This document shows positions 53,868 through 64,000 of a stretch of 64,000 nt of DNA, one piece after another. Under the pieces are notes generated by a model. That model did not search any database, was not told where the DNA came from, and was given only the letters and a program-made list of their open reading frames with translations. Source of the stretch: Breviolum minutum Mf 1.05b.01 (lineage: Eukaryota; Sar; Dinophyceae; Suessiales; Symbiodiniaceae); assembly GCA_000507305.1 (NCBI GenBank), contig DF240484.1, forward strand, positions 1-64,000, in the 5' to 3' direction. A program made the translations under genes and the position numbers. Position 1 is the stretch's first letter. Each line of letters opens with the position of its first letter.

Positions 53868-53956
53868 GTCAATCTATGATGAGATGGGATAGGCAGATAG
53901 AACAAGTGAACGCATCTCTTGAAATCCTCAGCACGCTGTCGACATCGACAACATGA
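53868..53956 (+). CDS. Exon of an unknown gene
   Basis: Acceptor TTGCTGTCAG|G. After two bases it reads QSMMRWDRQIEQVNASLEIL, then STLSTSTT and TGA. Helical, coiled-coil-like. Confidence 0.45.
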
Positions 53957-54649
53957 AAACGTGAATACCTGCTGGCAATGAAAAAGCCCACAAAACGCTC
54001 CATATGTTTCCAAAAACATCTGCGTAGCACCATCCCATTGAAGGTCTGTTTTGAAAAAACTATGTTCCTCTTGGTCGTTGGTGCTAAACGTCAGTTGAAA
54101 GGAGGAGAGCATGTTAGGTTGATTCTGCAAGTCTTTTGCCCCACTTGGCTTCTTTAAGTCGAAGTGTTTGACCATCTCATAGAAGTTGCATACAGTGGTC
54201 GTTCTTTAATTTACACCATAGGTGAAAGGCTCGATGGCGATCGCCCCTCCCAAGTTCGGTGGCGAGGCTTAGCAAGGGGCCATGACAAGCCAATATTCCC
54301 CCACTTTCCAGGTGTTCTCAATTCTCTCCAAACAAGATGTGTCTTTTCAAAGTAATCTGACCCTTTTCAGTTTGGTTGGACTCTGAATTCAGTATGGGGA
54401 AGGTTTTTAAAATTACACTCCTGTAGAGAGTAAACAGTTTAGCTTATTGAGGCCATGTTGGGCCATGATTATTAATGTTCAACTGCCATAACTTACGGTG
54501 GGAGAAATTTCCTGCTCCAAAAAACCAGGGAATTTCGGCCATGGAATTTGTCGTTCTTTGTCAGTAACTGGACTCGACAAATTCACCATCGAAGGTTGGG
54601 GTGATATTTATTCATCACCCCCAGATCGAGACTGTTCTGTGAAAGTCTA

Positions 54650-54748
54650 TACTACCCTCCAGGGAACTAACATATCCCCAAAAATGGCATTTTGAAGATG
54701 GTTTTCCTTCTCCCCAGGTGGGATATGCTATTTCCCTGGAGGGTATCC
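54650..54748. repeat. Family E-like MITE
   Basis: Arms TACCCTCCAGGGAACTAACA and GCTATTTCCCTGGAGGGTA around an 'aaaatggcattttgaagatgg' centre. Confidence 0.75.
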
Positions 54749-54809
54749 TTTGTCGTTTGGTTCACCCATGAAATGGAAAAATCAGAACCTTAAAAATGCG
54801 TCCCAACTA

Positions 54810-54900
54810 CCCTCCCTGAAACTCATAGTTCGCACCTGCCAGGAGCCCAAAGGAAATTCGTTTTCCAACTGAATCAATTGTTCATCTTCCAGCGTGTAAT
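54810..54900. repeat. Family E/D hybrid element
   Basis: Left TACCCTCCCTGAAACTCATA (E), right TTCATCTTCCAGCGTGTAAT (D). Confidence 0.6.
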
Positions 54901-55036
54901 CATGATCATCCACTCATTCATCCCGTGACCGACAAGGTGCCCATGTTACCACCCTTACCTCGCGTGGCCAGCCGCGATCGTGCATCCATAGGCGCGGGGG
55001 AAACGGAGAAAAAGAGATGACGTTTGGTGTTTTATC

Positions 55037-55155
55037 CCTAAGGATCCAGGTGTTTACTAAGAAAAGGATTCTCTTTACAATCCATTTCTGGGGATGAGAT
55101 TTTTCACCATCAATCCAACTCCATCCCCAAAGGGGTCTAAAGTCTTAGGGGTTTT
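55037..55155. repeat. Diverged family H element
   Basis: 'ccctaaggatccaggtgttt' on the left and 'ccaaaggggtctaaagtcttagggg' on the right. Confidence 0.4.
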
Positions 55156-55992
55156 GATTTGTGATCGAACGAATTTTAATCACTGTGGGTGCTTGAGATC
55201 TTCAACTTTGTTGAACCAACCGAACCATCTGGATGCGGTTTGAGTTGGTATTTTATAGGAAAATGATATCAATCAAGCAACTATTTACCAGTTCCTTCCA
55301 TTCGTGGCCTTTTGATAACCCAAATGGAGGTCACGTTTTCACCGCTGAAAAGGTCACGGATAAAACACCCAAAAGGTCCACGAAAGGAAAGAACCTGGTG
55401 TTTTTTTCCGGGGGATCCCTTCTTAAGTTTAAATCTCCAAAGTTTGGGGACAGGCATAATGGCATACATCAGATATATCCAGGTACCACCGACAAATCCA
55501 AATGCTTTTGATATGTTAAAGATTGGAAAGCATCTTTTGATATACAACAAGCAACAGAAAAGGAAAAAAAACATGACTTTTGCTTAGCCAGCATTGTCTC
55601 TTATATTTTGTTCAATGAGTTATATAAGCTGTATAAATCTAAGCCATGACAATTTGACTTGGAGACCTTGTTTTTTTTAAATCGAGAGCCAACCTTCAAA
55701 CAAAAACCCAATCGTTTCCAAAGTCAACTCGTCGGGCTATGGGTTTTTGTTGCTGCTGCCTTTTTTCCCCTGGTTCCACAGTCAGCACACCGTTGTATTT
55801 TTTGGGGGGGGAAGATGCCAGGAAGGGAAATGGTAGATCTGTTTTTTTGACCCATTTTTTTTGGGTGGGTAGATTTTGGAAGCATTGACGATGATGAAAA
55901 AAATGAGAGTCTCAAGCGTTTCTCAATGATTCATCCTCGTCACGTGGCTCTGATGGATCAACAGGCATCATACCTCAACCAAGGGATACTGA

Positions 55993-56097
55993 CCCGTACC
56001 ATCCATACATGGTACTATGTTTTACCTACATTGATCCCATAAAAAAATCAACCATCCATGCATCCATGTAGGTAAATATACCATGGATTGTGTGGGT
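55993..56097. repeat. Family C MITE
   Basis: 'cgtaccatccatacatggta' on the left, 'atgtaggtaaatataccatgg' on the right. Confidence 0.75.
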
Positions 56098-56245
56098 GAT
56101 TCGCTTCTCTGTTTGTACCTTTTCTAGCTGCTACTGTGTAGCACAGCTGCTGAAGCAGTCATATTCTGCTGTCCAACCTTTGGAGCAAAAACTACTCTCA
56201 GGACAATTAAAGTCTAGATGTCATTTGCTTCCAGATTCACAGTGA

Positions 56246-56317
56246 ACTGTATATATATATATGATATATATATATATATTTAAGATATGATATATAGTTA
56301 TATATATATATGTACAA
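56246..56317. repeat. AT microsatellite
   Basis: Several TA runs in 70 bases, partly mirrored. Confidence 0.85.
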
Positions 56318-56462
56318 GTGTGTTAATATACATGTTTACTTCTTGGGTATTTTTTCATGTTGCCACTACACCTCGTGAATTTCCTGCCCATTTAGGTGGT
56401 CGAGCTTCCATAGCCATAGGCGACGGAACAACGGGTCAGTGGTCGAGCTTGTTGGCATAGAT

Positions 56463-56562
56463 CACCCCAGAAGATTAACATGGAACCTGAGAATACACCA
56501 CTGGAAGAGGAAAATCATCCAAACCACCATTTTAAGATTCTATGTTAATCTTCCAGGGGTGT
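56463..56562. repeat. Family D MITE
   Basis: Arms CACCCCAGAAGATTAACATG and TATGTTAATCTTCCAGGGGT. Confidence 0.85.
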
Positions 56563-57704
56563 GCTTCTACGTTCATGAATTTTCCGTTGCTAGCTATGCT
56601 ACAATGTTACAAATGCAGATTTCATTCCCTCTTTGGAAACGATGCTGCGCAACGATGGTGTTGCTTTTCAAAGTGGCTTGTACAAAGTGAAATATTTGAA
56701 ATCCAAATTTACTAAACTTTTGTTGGTTTCAGAATTTAAGTCCAACTTAGGTCTTAACATGTCAAATGCTAAGCCCAAATATCAATGTTTGTGGGGTAGT
56801 TTCAAGTCGAATTTCCAGAGCTTCATCAATTCTCCGGTTTCAGGGTCACCAATAAGCCTCCAAAGAGCCATCCTAAATAGATTTGAAGCCATACATGCCA
56901 TAGAAAGATCCCATAGTGCTGAAGAGCAACATGTTTGCTTCTCATATATATACATATATTTCTATGTTTATATGGACACCATTTGTCGGTACTGTATGAA
57001 TTTTATGTTATTGGCGAGGTTATTCGTTTTGTGGCACCTGTACTTAAGTGCATGCAATCGACGTATCCAATGTAATACAGAAACGCACCGCGTCCAGGTT
57101 GCGACCTCACCTCAAACCAACAGATTTACTTGCATGGTAGGATGTACCAATAAGATCAGTCATTACAGATAGAATTGCTTAATTCATGTGGAATTAGGTT
57201 ATCATTTTCATTACAATGATTCTATGTGCATACAAATTGATTTCTTTACACCTGAAATCAAATACAAGAGGTTTAATTACAAGTCTTTCAAAAGGCTATT
57301 TGTCGAGTACTCCTTTAGCTGCAGAAAAGATACTTACCTGAACAAAAAGTCGCCGCTTCCCGAATCCCAGCGAATTCACCGCATCGCGGGCAGTGGTTGA
57401 TATTGCCAGGTTGTTTATCCCATTGGTTTACCACGGGATTTTACATGCCAGGTTGTTCAGCGGTTCCACCAGGTTGCTTGAGCCCCAAGAAATATGAATT
57501 TCGAATCATTTTTCAAGCACTATCAAGGGCCCAAGGCGCAAAATCAACTCAAAAATAAAGATAACAAAACACCTTTTTTTTTTTCCCTGCCAGAATCCAG
57601 ATGGGTATTTGGATTGAAAACCTCTTTTGGAGACAAGTTTCTTTTGTTTTTTTCCATCCATAAACATAAGATTTCGATTGGGAAGAGATACCTTCCCCCC
57701 GCAG

Positions 57705-57921
57705 CAAATCCATCCGGAGGTCCACAGAAGCCGGAGACCATCTCCACTTGGGTTCCTTGGTCGCAGTTGGGCGAAAAACGATGAAACCTTGGGTGGATTT
57801 CTGGCAATTCATGGAGATGCCAGATGCTATTCAAGATGCATTTTTCCTGCTGAAACATTTGCAAAGGACACCACTTACTTCTGCAACAATTGTAACAGGA
57901 GATGTCAGATATTTCTTCTGA
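57705..57921 (+). CDS. Exon of an unknown gene
   Basis: Acceptor TTCCCCCCGCAG. The best frame (C, then AAA) gives 71 codons: IRRSTEAGDHLHLGSLVAVG, RKTMKPWVDFWQFMEMPDAI, QDAFFLLKHLQRTPLTSATI, to TGA. Another + frame is open and has paired cysteines (YFCNNCNRRC), but its composition is less natural. Confidence 0.5.
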
Positions 57922-58137
57922 AGCATGACTTCAACATATTTAGCTGCCTGGTGTGTGACCCCTTTGGGATGTGGCCCCCATGTCCTGAAGGGAAGCGCGA
58001 GTGACAAGGGGATGTATAACCAGGATGCTCACATCCAATAGGTTCGAGATCCAGGAATGTTGTGGGTCTTTAGACAGTCTACTCAGTTTACTTGAATGAG
58101 TTGAACGAGCGCCACTGATCCAGATCACTTATAAATC

Positions 58138-58138
58138 T

Positions 58139-58182
<44 letters not shown>

Positions 58183-58243
58183 CCACAACCACAACCACAA
58201 CCACAACCACAACCACAACCACAACCACAACCACAACAACAAG
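58138..58243 (+). repeat. CAA then CAACCA repeat array
   Basis: About 45 bases of CAA followed by about nine CAACCA units. Probably grown in two stages. Confidence 0.9.
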
Positions 58244-58283
58244 ATCCCCATTGGGATCTCAGTTCCTTTCAAAAAGTCAGCAG

Positions 58284-58385
58284 GTGGAAACCTTGGTGAC
58301 CATGGAAGCAGATTTAGATCGAGGAGTTCCTTGGTTTCGTGAAGTTTTCGAAGCGAAGAAATGGACCATTTTCCCTACCAAATGA
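58284..58385 (+). CDS. Exon of an unknown gene
   Basis: Acceptor GTCAGCAG|G, phase 0. It reads VETLVTMEADLDRGVPWFRE, then VFEAKKWTIFPTK and TGA. Confidence 0.45.
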   Translation: METLVTMEADLDRGVPWFREVFEAKKWTIFPTK

Positions 58386-59003
58386 CGCAAATTTAAGGTC
58401 GGGCTTGAGCACCAAGCAGTAAAACACCAAGGAGATGTGAAACATCTTGTTGCTTGTTTTTTGAGTTTTTTGTTGCTGATTAAGTTGAGTAGCAGGAAGT
58501 GAAGATGATGTGAAATTATGACAGCATCGATCATATTTTTATGAAAAACTTAGTGGGACCAAATCATTCGCAGCCTGCCTTCGATTGACAGAAGCCTGGA
58601 ATCGCAAGACTTTGGGAATTGGCACATGGAATTCAACAAATAAAATGCGAGGAATCCTTGAATGAATGCTTATTTTAAAGAAACCGAAACCAGCACAAAA
58701 TGCGGGTTTAGTACTCTAATCCTCCAGACTGCTGGTGAAGATAATCCGGTAAACTGAGAAATATGATCCCTTCCAACCGCCGGTTGGGCCTAAAAGTATG
58801 GTTCGATTCCATCATTTTGGAGTCATTTTTTGTAAACGGTGAACGTTCTCCAAATTATACCACACATCTCAGGAAGGACACGGCTGTGGGCCCCTAGAAT
58901 CATGTTTTCTTATTGACATTCCAAAAAAATCAAAAAACATCCGACCGAACAAACTCTGCCCACAAACGATATTTTGTTGGCTAAAACATCGGGTTTCCTC
59001 CAG

Positions 59004-59097
59004 GTTTTTCTCCGCAAAAGCGGCTGCTAAGGACTTGGTGGACAAACTCATCAAGTGCGGCGAAACGGACAAACGAGATTTGTGGAGCTTGTTTTGA
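59004..59097 (+). CDS. Exon of an unknown gene
   Basis: Acceptor TTCCTCCAG|G. After one base it reads FFSAKAAAKDLVDKLIKCGE, then TDKRDLWSLF and TGA. Confidence 0.45.
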
Positions 59098-59340
59098 TGT
59101 GTAGTAGATATTTGACATAGTGACATAGTAGAAACTATAGATGGCACCAAAGCTCCCCCACAAATGGTTTAGTTTTTTGTGAATGCCTTAGATTGCTTTG
59201 ACTTCTACTTTCTTATCAATGACATGTACATTCTTAATTGAATCAATGATATTAATGTGTATTGCGTTTACAAAAAAAAATGACGCATTCGATAGCCTTT
59301 CCCCATGGCCATGTTTCCCATCATTGCTACCCCTCTACAG

Positions 59341-59457
59341 GTACGATGAGCAGCGCCTTGTTGGGAATCAGGCCCCTTCGACTCGCTGCCGGTGGATGGG
59401 GAGACCATCAATCCTACTAAGAATCGGCAGGGGATCCGGATTCTTTTTAGTGTAATG
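59341..59457 (+). CDS. Candidate exon, frame unresolved
   Basis: Acceptor CCTCTACAG|G. One frame reads YDEQRLVGNQAPSTRCRWMG to a TAA, another TMSSALLGIRPLRLAAGGWG to an earlier TAA. The GC content is exon-like. Confidence 0.35.
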
Positions 59458-59798
59458 AGGATGAAAGTTGATGCAAATGCAGCATGTTGTTTTCAATAGT
59501 GATTTGACTATTGAAGAAGTTGGGGTGTTTGGGTTGGGGTTGGGAAACTAATGACAATTGTTGGATAGGATACATGGCTGGTGATATGAGTGGATGTTTT
59601 CTACTTTGCATCACAAATATCCATATTTGTGGTGTGTCACAAGGCCCTTTCAAAAGAAAAGAAGGTCAAGGTGGAAGGGAGCAATTTGGAATTTTCAGTG
59701 TGACTGATATAAGTTGATTCATATAACTTCACATGGACTAACTCCCGGAGTGCTGACAGTATAGCGTAAAAGGTACCGACCTGAGCAGCAAAATGTTT

Positions 59799-59919
59799 TA
59801 CCTCCCTGAAGTTTAACATGACAGCTCGCCCCTGAAAGGTTACCTGGCCCCAAACGGAAAGTCGTCTTCCTTTCCCATCATTTTTCAAGGGCGAGCTGTT
59901 AAACTTCAGGACTGTACCC
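59799..59919. repeat. Family F MITE
   Basis: TACCTCCCTGAAGTTTAACA to CGAGCTGTTAAACTTCAGG and ACTGTA, flanked by TA. Confidence 0.85.
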
Positions 59920-60277
59920 ATTAGATGTATTTACCTCTTGATGAAACAGAAACCTATGCCACTTGCAACAGATGAAAATCTGTCTTAACCCTGTCGCCAT
60001 CTAATTCCTGTAAATGTTTATTATTTGGAGTCAATCATTTACAAAACACAGAAAAACACATCTCAGAAACTTAGATAACACCTCAACATTCAGGCAGGGG
60101 TTCTTCACAACCACATTCCCTTCACGCAATGTGATTGGCTTGCAACAGGAGCTGGTACAAGAGTCCTTGTTTTCGCATGGCAGGAGAAGGGAAACGACAA
60201 AAAACACACCAACATGGCGGATAGAGGTTGCGTACTGCCCCAAATTCAATGGACAACTGTGACTTAGACAAAAAAAA

Positions 60278-60610
60278 ATGAAGCATTTTGTGGTAGATTT
60301 GGGGGTTTCTTGGGGTCTGAAAGTATTGAGATGCCTGAAGTGTGGGGAAAGATTCGATGTACGTGTGGATCACAACATAGAAAAGACAATTCATTTCAGT
60401 TATACACTCATGGAAGCCATTAGTATGTTCTTTTGGCTAGGGGCCCTCTACTTGAAAGGTTTTTTTTCTTACCTAAGATGCAGATACGGAATCAAATTGT
60501 CAAAGGATATCGCAGACCTATCATTGCTTTTTCCCGATGCCTGTGTTAAGAGGTCATATCTACATTGCTACCATCCTCAGCAGCTAGATATTCCCCCTGT
60601 TTATCACTAG
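60278..60610 (+). pseudogene. Possible ISXO2-like transposase fragment
   Basis: 110 open codons. LRCLKCGERFDVRVDHNIEK resembles the zinc-binding end (C-x2-C, then F-x-VR) and the start of the DDE domain of ISXO2/IS1595-type transposases. A hydrophobic run (EAISMFFWLGALYLKG) follows where that family has its helix. The catalytic part is not recognisable. Weak. Confidence 0.3.
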
Positions 60611-60822
60611 GAAATAGGATCATGTTGCTCAAGACTATCCAAGACCTACAGTATACTTCCCTGCTGAATAGTGTAACTTTCAACTTTTTTAGGGGACAAA
60701 TTGGAATCCGCGGCCTGCGAACGATCTGGCAGAACAAGTTCAATATTTGTTGGAACTCAGCGTGTAAGTACAGATATCCATGAAGTCATTTCTGTTTCTG
60801 ACCCATTCCGTTGTGTTTCCAG

Positions 60823-61047
60823 AAAAGTTGCCATGGCAGGACAATCCCCGTTCTCTTGGGACGATTGAATCTGGCGTCACACTTCACCACTCATGAGCGC
60901 GGAAAGCCCAACAATTTTCCATCACAGGGTGGAACTGTCCAAGTTCTTTCTATGACGGGCAGAGTGGTTGGTGGACAAGTTGCTGAAAGTTATCAGACAA
61001 AAGGTGAAGACAAGTTTGTTTACTCGGGGGCAAAGGTGTTGAACTGA
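60823..61047 (+). CDS. Candidate exon, unknown product
   Basis: Acceptor TTGTGTTTCCAG. 74 codons to TGA: TIPVLLGRLNLASHFTTHER, then GGTVQVLSMTGRVVGGQVAE and KGEDKFVYSGAKVLN. A second frame (KLPWQDNPRSLGTIESGV) is also plausible for the first third, and an AG|G at about 60929 could start a shorter exon. Confidence 0.4.
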   Translation, partial: KSCHGRTIPVLLGRLNLASHFTTHERGKPNNFPSQGGTVQVLSMTGRVVGGQVAESYQTKGEDKFVYSGAKVLN

Positions 61048-61267
61048 TGTTTAACGGTGTTTGATTAATGATGAATGGTATAGACTGTAATTATAGATTT
61101 CTGGTTTGTATGTTCCAGGCCATTCTTGAAGCCAAAAGATTCGTCACACAAAATGGTATTTTGTTTTCTTTTTTGCTATTTCACTCGGGATTTTAGCTGT
61201 TCCCCATGTTTTGATCCTATATAGCTCACATTGACTAACGAACAATTGGATGAAACTAACATAGCAA

Positions 61268-61439
61268 GTTAAAGATACCGGGATGGAAGATCTATGTTTC
61301 TTTCTTGCGAGATGTCTTCCTGGTAGAATGTATGTTAGGGAAGGTACAACCTCCCTGCGGTGTGGTGTTGCAGAAGGCACAAAGAGAAAGCTCAAAACAA
61401 TAGGATTAATTGAAGCGAAAGAAACACTGATCGACAAAT
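61268..61439 (+). CDS. Candidate exon with a strong donor
   Basis: Open to a standard donor GTAAGTAC at 61440. It reads MEDLCFFLARCLPGRMYVRE, then TTSLRCGVAEGTKRKLKTIG and LIEAKETLIDK. The 5' edge and product are unknown. Confidence 0.4.
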
Positions 61440-62015
61440 GTAAGTACTTTTGTTTGGACCAATCTTGGCAGAATAAGCCTCAAAAGTCATGAATTGCGAG
61501 GAACTTCCCGAAGAAGTTAAGTCCAATCATGTCAAATGTTTTTGAATTTTTGGTGCTTATAACAAGTCATCTTCCTTGATGTGTCCTGCCCCTTTTTCCG
61601 AGTCCAACCGCTGGTCACGCCCCTCCGGGCCCCTTGGGTCAGTACCCGAAGCGTCCTGAGGCGACGAACTCCGCTACGAACACATCTCTTGAAGTTTTTG
61701 CTCAACATTTTATCCAGGTGACCCTCCCGGGATGACCTTTTGATTTCCCCCCCCCCGGGGAAATCGTTTTTTTATTTTTTTTTGAAGGGTGAAAGGAAGG
61801 AATCAGAGGGGTGGGCCCCAAAATTCTCGGGTTTTGCAGGATGGTGTTTTAATTCAACATGGACAAAGTTGTTTTCTTTGTTACTACTGCACATGTCAAA
61901 CCAATCAAGTGTCCAATATCTTTTTTTGACCTTTGGTTTGCGTTGCTTATCTTCATGTTCATTCGACATTAATTTCCTTTCAAAAACAGAAAAGGACAAG
62001 AGATTCAGATACACT

Positions 62016-62123
62016 GATGCAGCAGATACACTGCAGATGCAGCAGATACACTGCAGATGCAGCAGATACACTGCAGATGCAGCAGATACACTGCAGATGC
62101 AGCAGATACACTGCAGATGCAGC
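62016..62123 (+). repeat. 20-bp tandem array
   Basis: Unit GATGCAGCAGATACACTGCA, five copies and a part, nearly perfect. Flanked by inverted arms AGAGATTCAGATA (61999-62011) and TATCTGAATCTCT (62125-62137). Open in both directions. Confidence 0.92.
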
Positions 62124-62317
62124 TTATCTGAATCTCTGATGATCATAGAAAATCATCCACCTTTCGTGATGTTTCCCGTAAATCTCCATGTTGGAATGCA
62201 TCTGTCGCCTTGATCTCCCATCTCCGCTGCAGCCGGGGTGTTACCTGGGGGGGATGAACAGAATCAAGCCTTGGGGCGAGGGACTTTTTAAAATATGTTG
62301 GGGTCCACTTTTCCGCC

Positions 62318-62418
62318 AGAAAACAAAGATGACTGGCTGGAATATCTACCTTGAATCCGAAGAGTGTTTCCTATTGAAAATGGTGATGTTCCCAGCCAGT
62401 CATGTTGTTAATTTTCAA
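62318..62418. repeat. TIR element, single copy
   Basis: Left GATGACTGGCTGGAA, right TTCCCAGCCAGTCATG, with weaker mirror symmetry outside. Confidence 0.7.
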
Positions 62419-62654
62419 TCAGCATTGAGGATGACCCAGATCCGGGAAGCAGGTGAACACCAAAGGGTCCTGTGGGGTACCATTATTGGCTTAATATGAA
62501 CCCCCATATTTGCAAGTTTGTTGGACATGATTACTCAAATTTATATTCATTCGATTTACAATCACTACAGTATACACTAGTCTATCACGTATATTCATTT
62601 ATACTAACTATACAGCCCTCATACAACATGCATAGTGCAAACAATCATGACGAT

Positions 62655-62715
62655 GTGTATATATATTTATATATACATATATGATTATATAAATTATATA
62701 TATATATGTATATGA
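62655..62715. repeat. AT microsatellite
   Basis: TA runs with short breaks. Confidence 0.85.
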
Positions 62716-63146
62716 CTTCCACCGTCGGACCTTGCCTTTTCGTTTGGCTTCAGGGATGACTCCCCTGGCTGAGAGTCATGAGAGAGAAACGAACATGTTA
62801 ACTGAGTAACACCAACACAACCGAAGTTGATGTCATATGTGCCCATAATTTAAAGACAACAACAACAGCAGCCTTAACTACAACCACAGCATCAAAAACA
62901 ACAACAAAGAAACGCAACACAGTTGTGTTGGAATTGGAGTAGCGTCATAGATGATAATCACATTTATGTATTTATAGAATAAAGATAGACGACATGTAGT
63001 GAAAAAACCCTATACATCTATTGTTTGTGTATCAACATTGAACCATGTGCATTGAATGAGCCTTTTTAGAATTAAGGAATCCAAAATCACAGCAATTCAC
63101 CACATCCAATCCTTTATCCACCCGGGAAACAACCCCAACTTCCCGA

Positions 63147-63240
63147 TGGCGTTGAATCAAGAGTTCTGGATGCAGCAAAAGCGGCGTGAGGCCCACAAGT
63201 CCCGCCAACATTTTGCCGGGAAAATTTGGCAGTTGATTGG
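63147..63240 (+). CDS. Possible first exon of a gene running out of the window
   Basis: ATG in CCCGATGGCG, then MALNQEFWMQQKRREAHKSR and QHFAGKIWQLI. It ends ATTGG before GTAACC (GT donor). Strongly basic/helical and GC-rich. The - strand is open as well but lacks a start or splice pair. Confidence 0.45.
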
Positions 63241-64000
63241 GTAACCATGCTAGATTTATACATAAAGATATGATATTTATACAATATATATATATACTAT
63301 ATATGCTTATATGCTCTTGCTGGTGGAAGGGAGGCGATTTTTTTTGATAAACCAAGAATTTCAAGCACACGGCAAGTAGATGAAGAGCACATGCAGCATG
63401 ATGACTGGTGACATGGATGTTGTGCACATGTCATAATTTGATGCCAACTGTTTGATTTCACTTTTTTAGGAGGAACATAAACACCACATAAACACCTTTT
63501 CGGGGATGATACTCTATGAGTTGTGAACTCACCATCTGTTGTGTTGTTCCTATGGAAGTCCCTGAAAGAAAAACACAGTGATAAAAAGAAACAATCAACA
63601 GTTGAAACAGATACTTATCCATTAACCGCAGCTGACAAGCTGACCTTAACTCACTTGAAACGACCAAATGTCGCCTTGATGGCTCTAATTTTAGTCTTGA
63701 ACTTTAACTCACTTGAAATTTCGAGTTTTCCCGCAGTAAGCTTGTACTACAGGGGTTATGAAACCACAGGTTGTCCTTGAATGAGGCGGACTATTCTTAC
63801 CCTCATATTTCATGGGAGGGTGTTAGAAATCCTTCATCCCTTCATCTTGGAAAGCAAAAATAAGAAAACATCTACTCCCACGAAAACTAACATGTCCCCT
63901 GAAAAATAGTGGTTGGAAGACACGCCTTTCCTTTTGACATGGCCACTTGTTTGAGGACATGTTTTTTTTTTTTTCGCGGGTGTATAACTGTGCACAGTAA
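63241..64000. other. End of window, no further gene supported
   Basis: An AT run (63277-63305), a weak open stretch at 63523-63780 and a family E-like element at 63871-63987 (TACTCCCACGAAAACTAACA to TTCGCGGGTGTATA). Confidence 0.4.

Larger units (their letters stand above)
53957..57704. other. Repeat-rich gap with no convincing gene
   Basis: Families E (54650, 54810), H (55037), C (55993) and D (56463), and a long AT tract. Open stretches at 54498-54695 and 56633-56940 are weak. Confidence 0.4.
61440..63146. other. Repeat-bearing gap
   Basis: It holds the 20-bp array (62016-62123), a palindrome (62318-62418) and AT runs (62655-62715). An exon-like piece at 62222-62327 (LGGMNRIKPWGEGLFKIC) abuts the palindrome. 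Confidence 0.4.

Noticed and set aside
1..64000. tRNA, rRNA, CRISPR arrays, bacterial operons or organelle genes
   Set aside because: No conserved stems, spaced direct repeats, Shine-Dalgarno/ORF trains or organelle proteins were seen on reading both strands; a tRNAscan-SE and Rfam run would settle the RNA genes.

Overview
The window reads as nuclear DNA of a dinoflagellate, most likely one of the Symbiodiniaceae or a relative. Four things point there. (1) Introns in the best gene model always end AG followed by G, and use GC or GA as well as GT at the 5' end, as reported for dinoflagellates. (2) A ~110-bp palindromic repeat whose open frame reads GVSENGGTPKSS is one I recognise from dinoflagellate genomes. 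(3) There is a LINE with an RNase H domain and the motif GEAKNPGP. (4) Nearly all convincing exons lie on the + strand, as in the one-way gene clusters of this group. No rRNA, tRNA, CRISPR or bacterial operon was seen. Genus and species cannot be set from the sequence alone.

Layout. 0.2-19.1 kb: one large gene of at least 16 exons, from a protist protein family that I recognise by its motifs but that has no accepted function. Exons from 1.09 to 9.08 kb join in phase at every junction. The 9.6-14.1 kb linker is less certain, and the conserved C-terminal module lies at 14.1-19.1 kb. 19.1-23.7 kb: mostly repeats and weak exons. 23.7-28.1 kb: a second multi-exon + strand gene of unknown product. 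28.1-32.2 kb: repeats and isolated exons. 32.4-39.1 kb: a decayed but nearly full-length LINE (coiled-coil ORF1, APE-type endonuclease, reverse transcriptase, RNase H). 39.1-47.7 kb: repeat-rich, including a CCCTGGTCC array, an AT/pyrimidine-rich tract and a CATACTGGCACGTGG array. 47.7-64 kb: scattered + strand exons among repeats, a possible ISXO2-like transposase fragment, a CAA/CAACCA array and a 20-bp array with inverted flanks.

The dominant feature is a dense population of about 60 short (80-130 bp) terminal-inverted-repeat elements and fragments in a dozen families (called A-M and P here). Most families are flanked by TA on both sides, as expected of Tc1/mariner (Stowaway-like) MITEs. 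Family A is not: one copy has a 17-bp flanking direct repeat. In the large gene every element lies in an intron, and in several places an element supplies the sequence at a splice site. The strongest lead is therefore an introner-like or intron-tolerated MITE community that builds up and may create dinoflagellate introns.

Limits: exons were called by eye from open frame, splice signals, phase and remembered family motifs. No alignment, transcript or database was used. Four single N bases (25515, 35185, 38127, 42772) mark assembly joins, two of them flanked by duplicated sequence.
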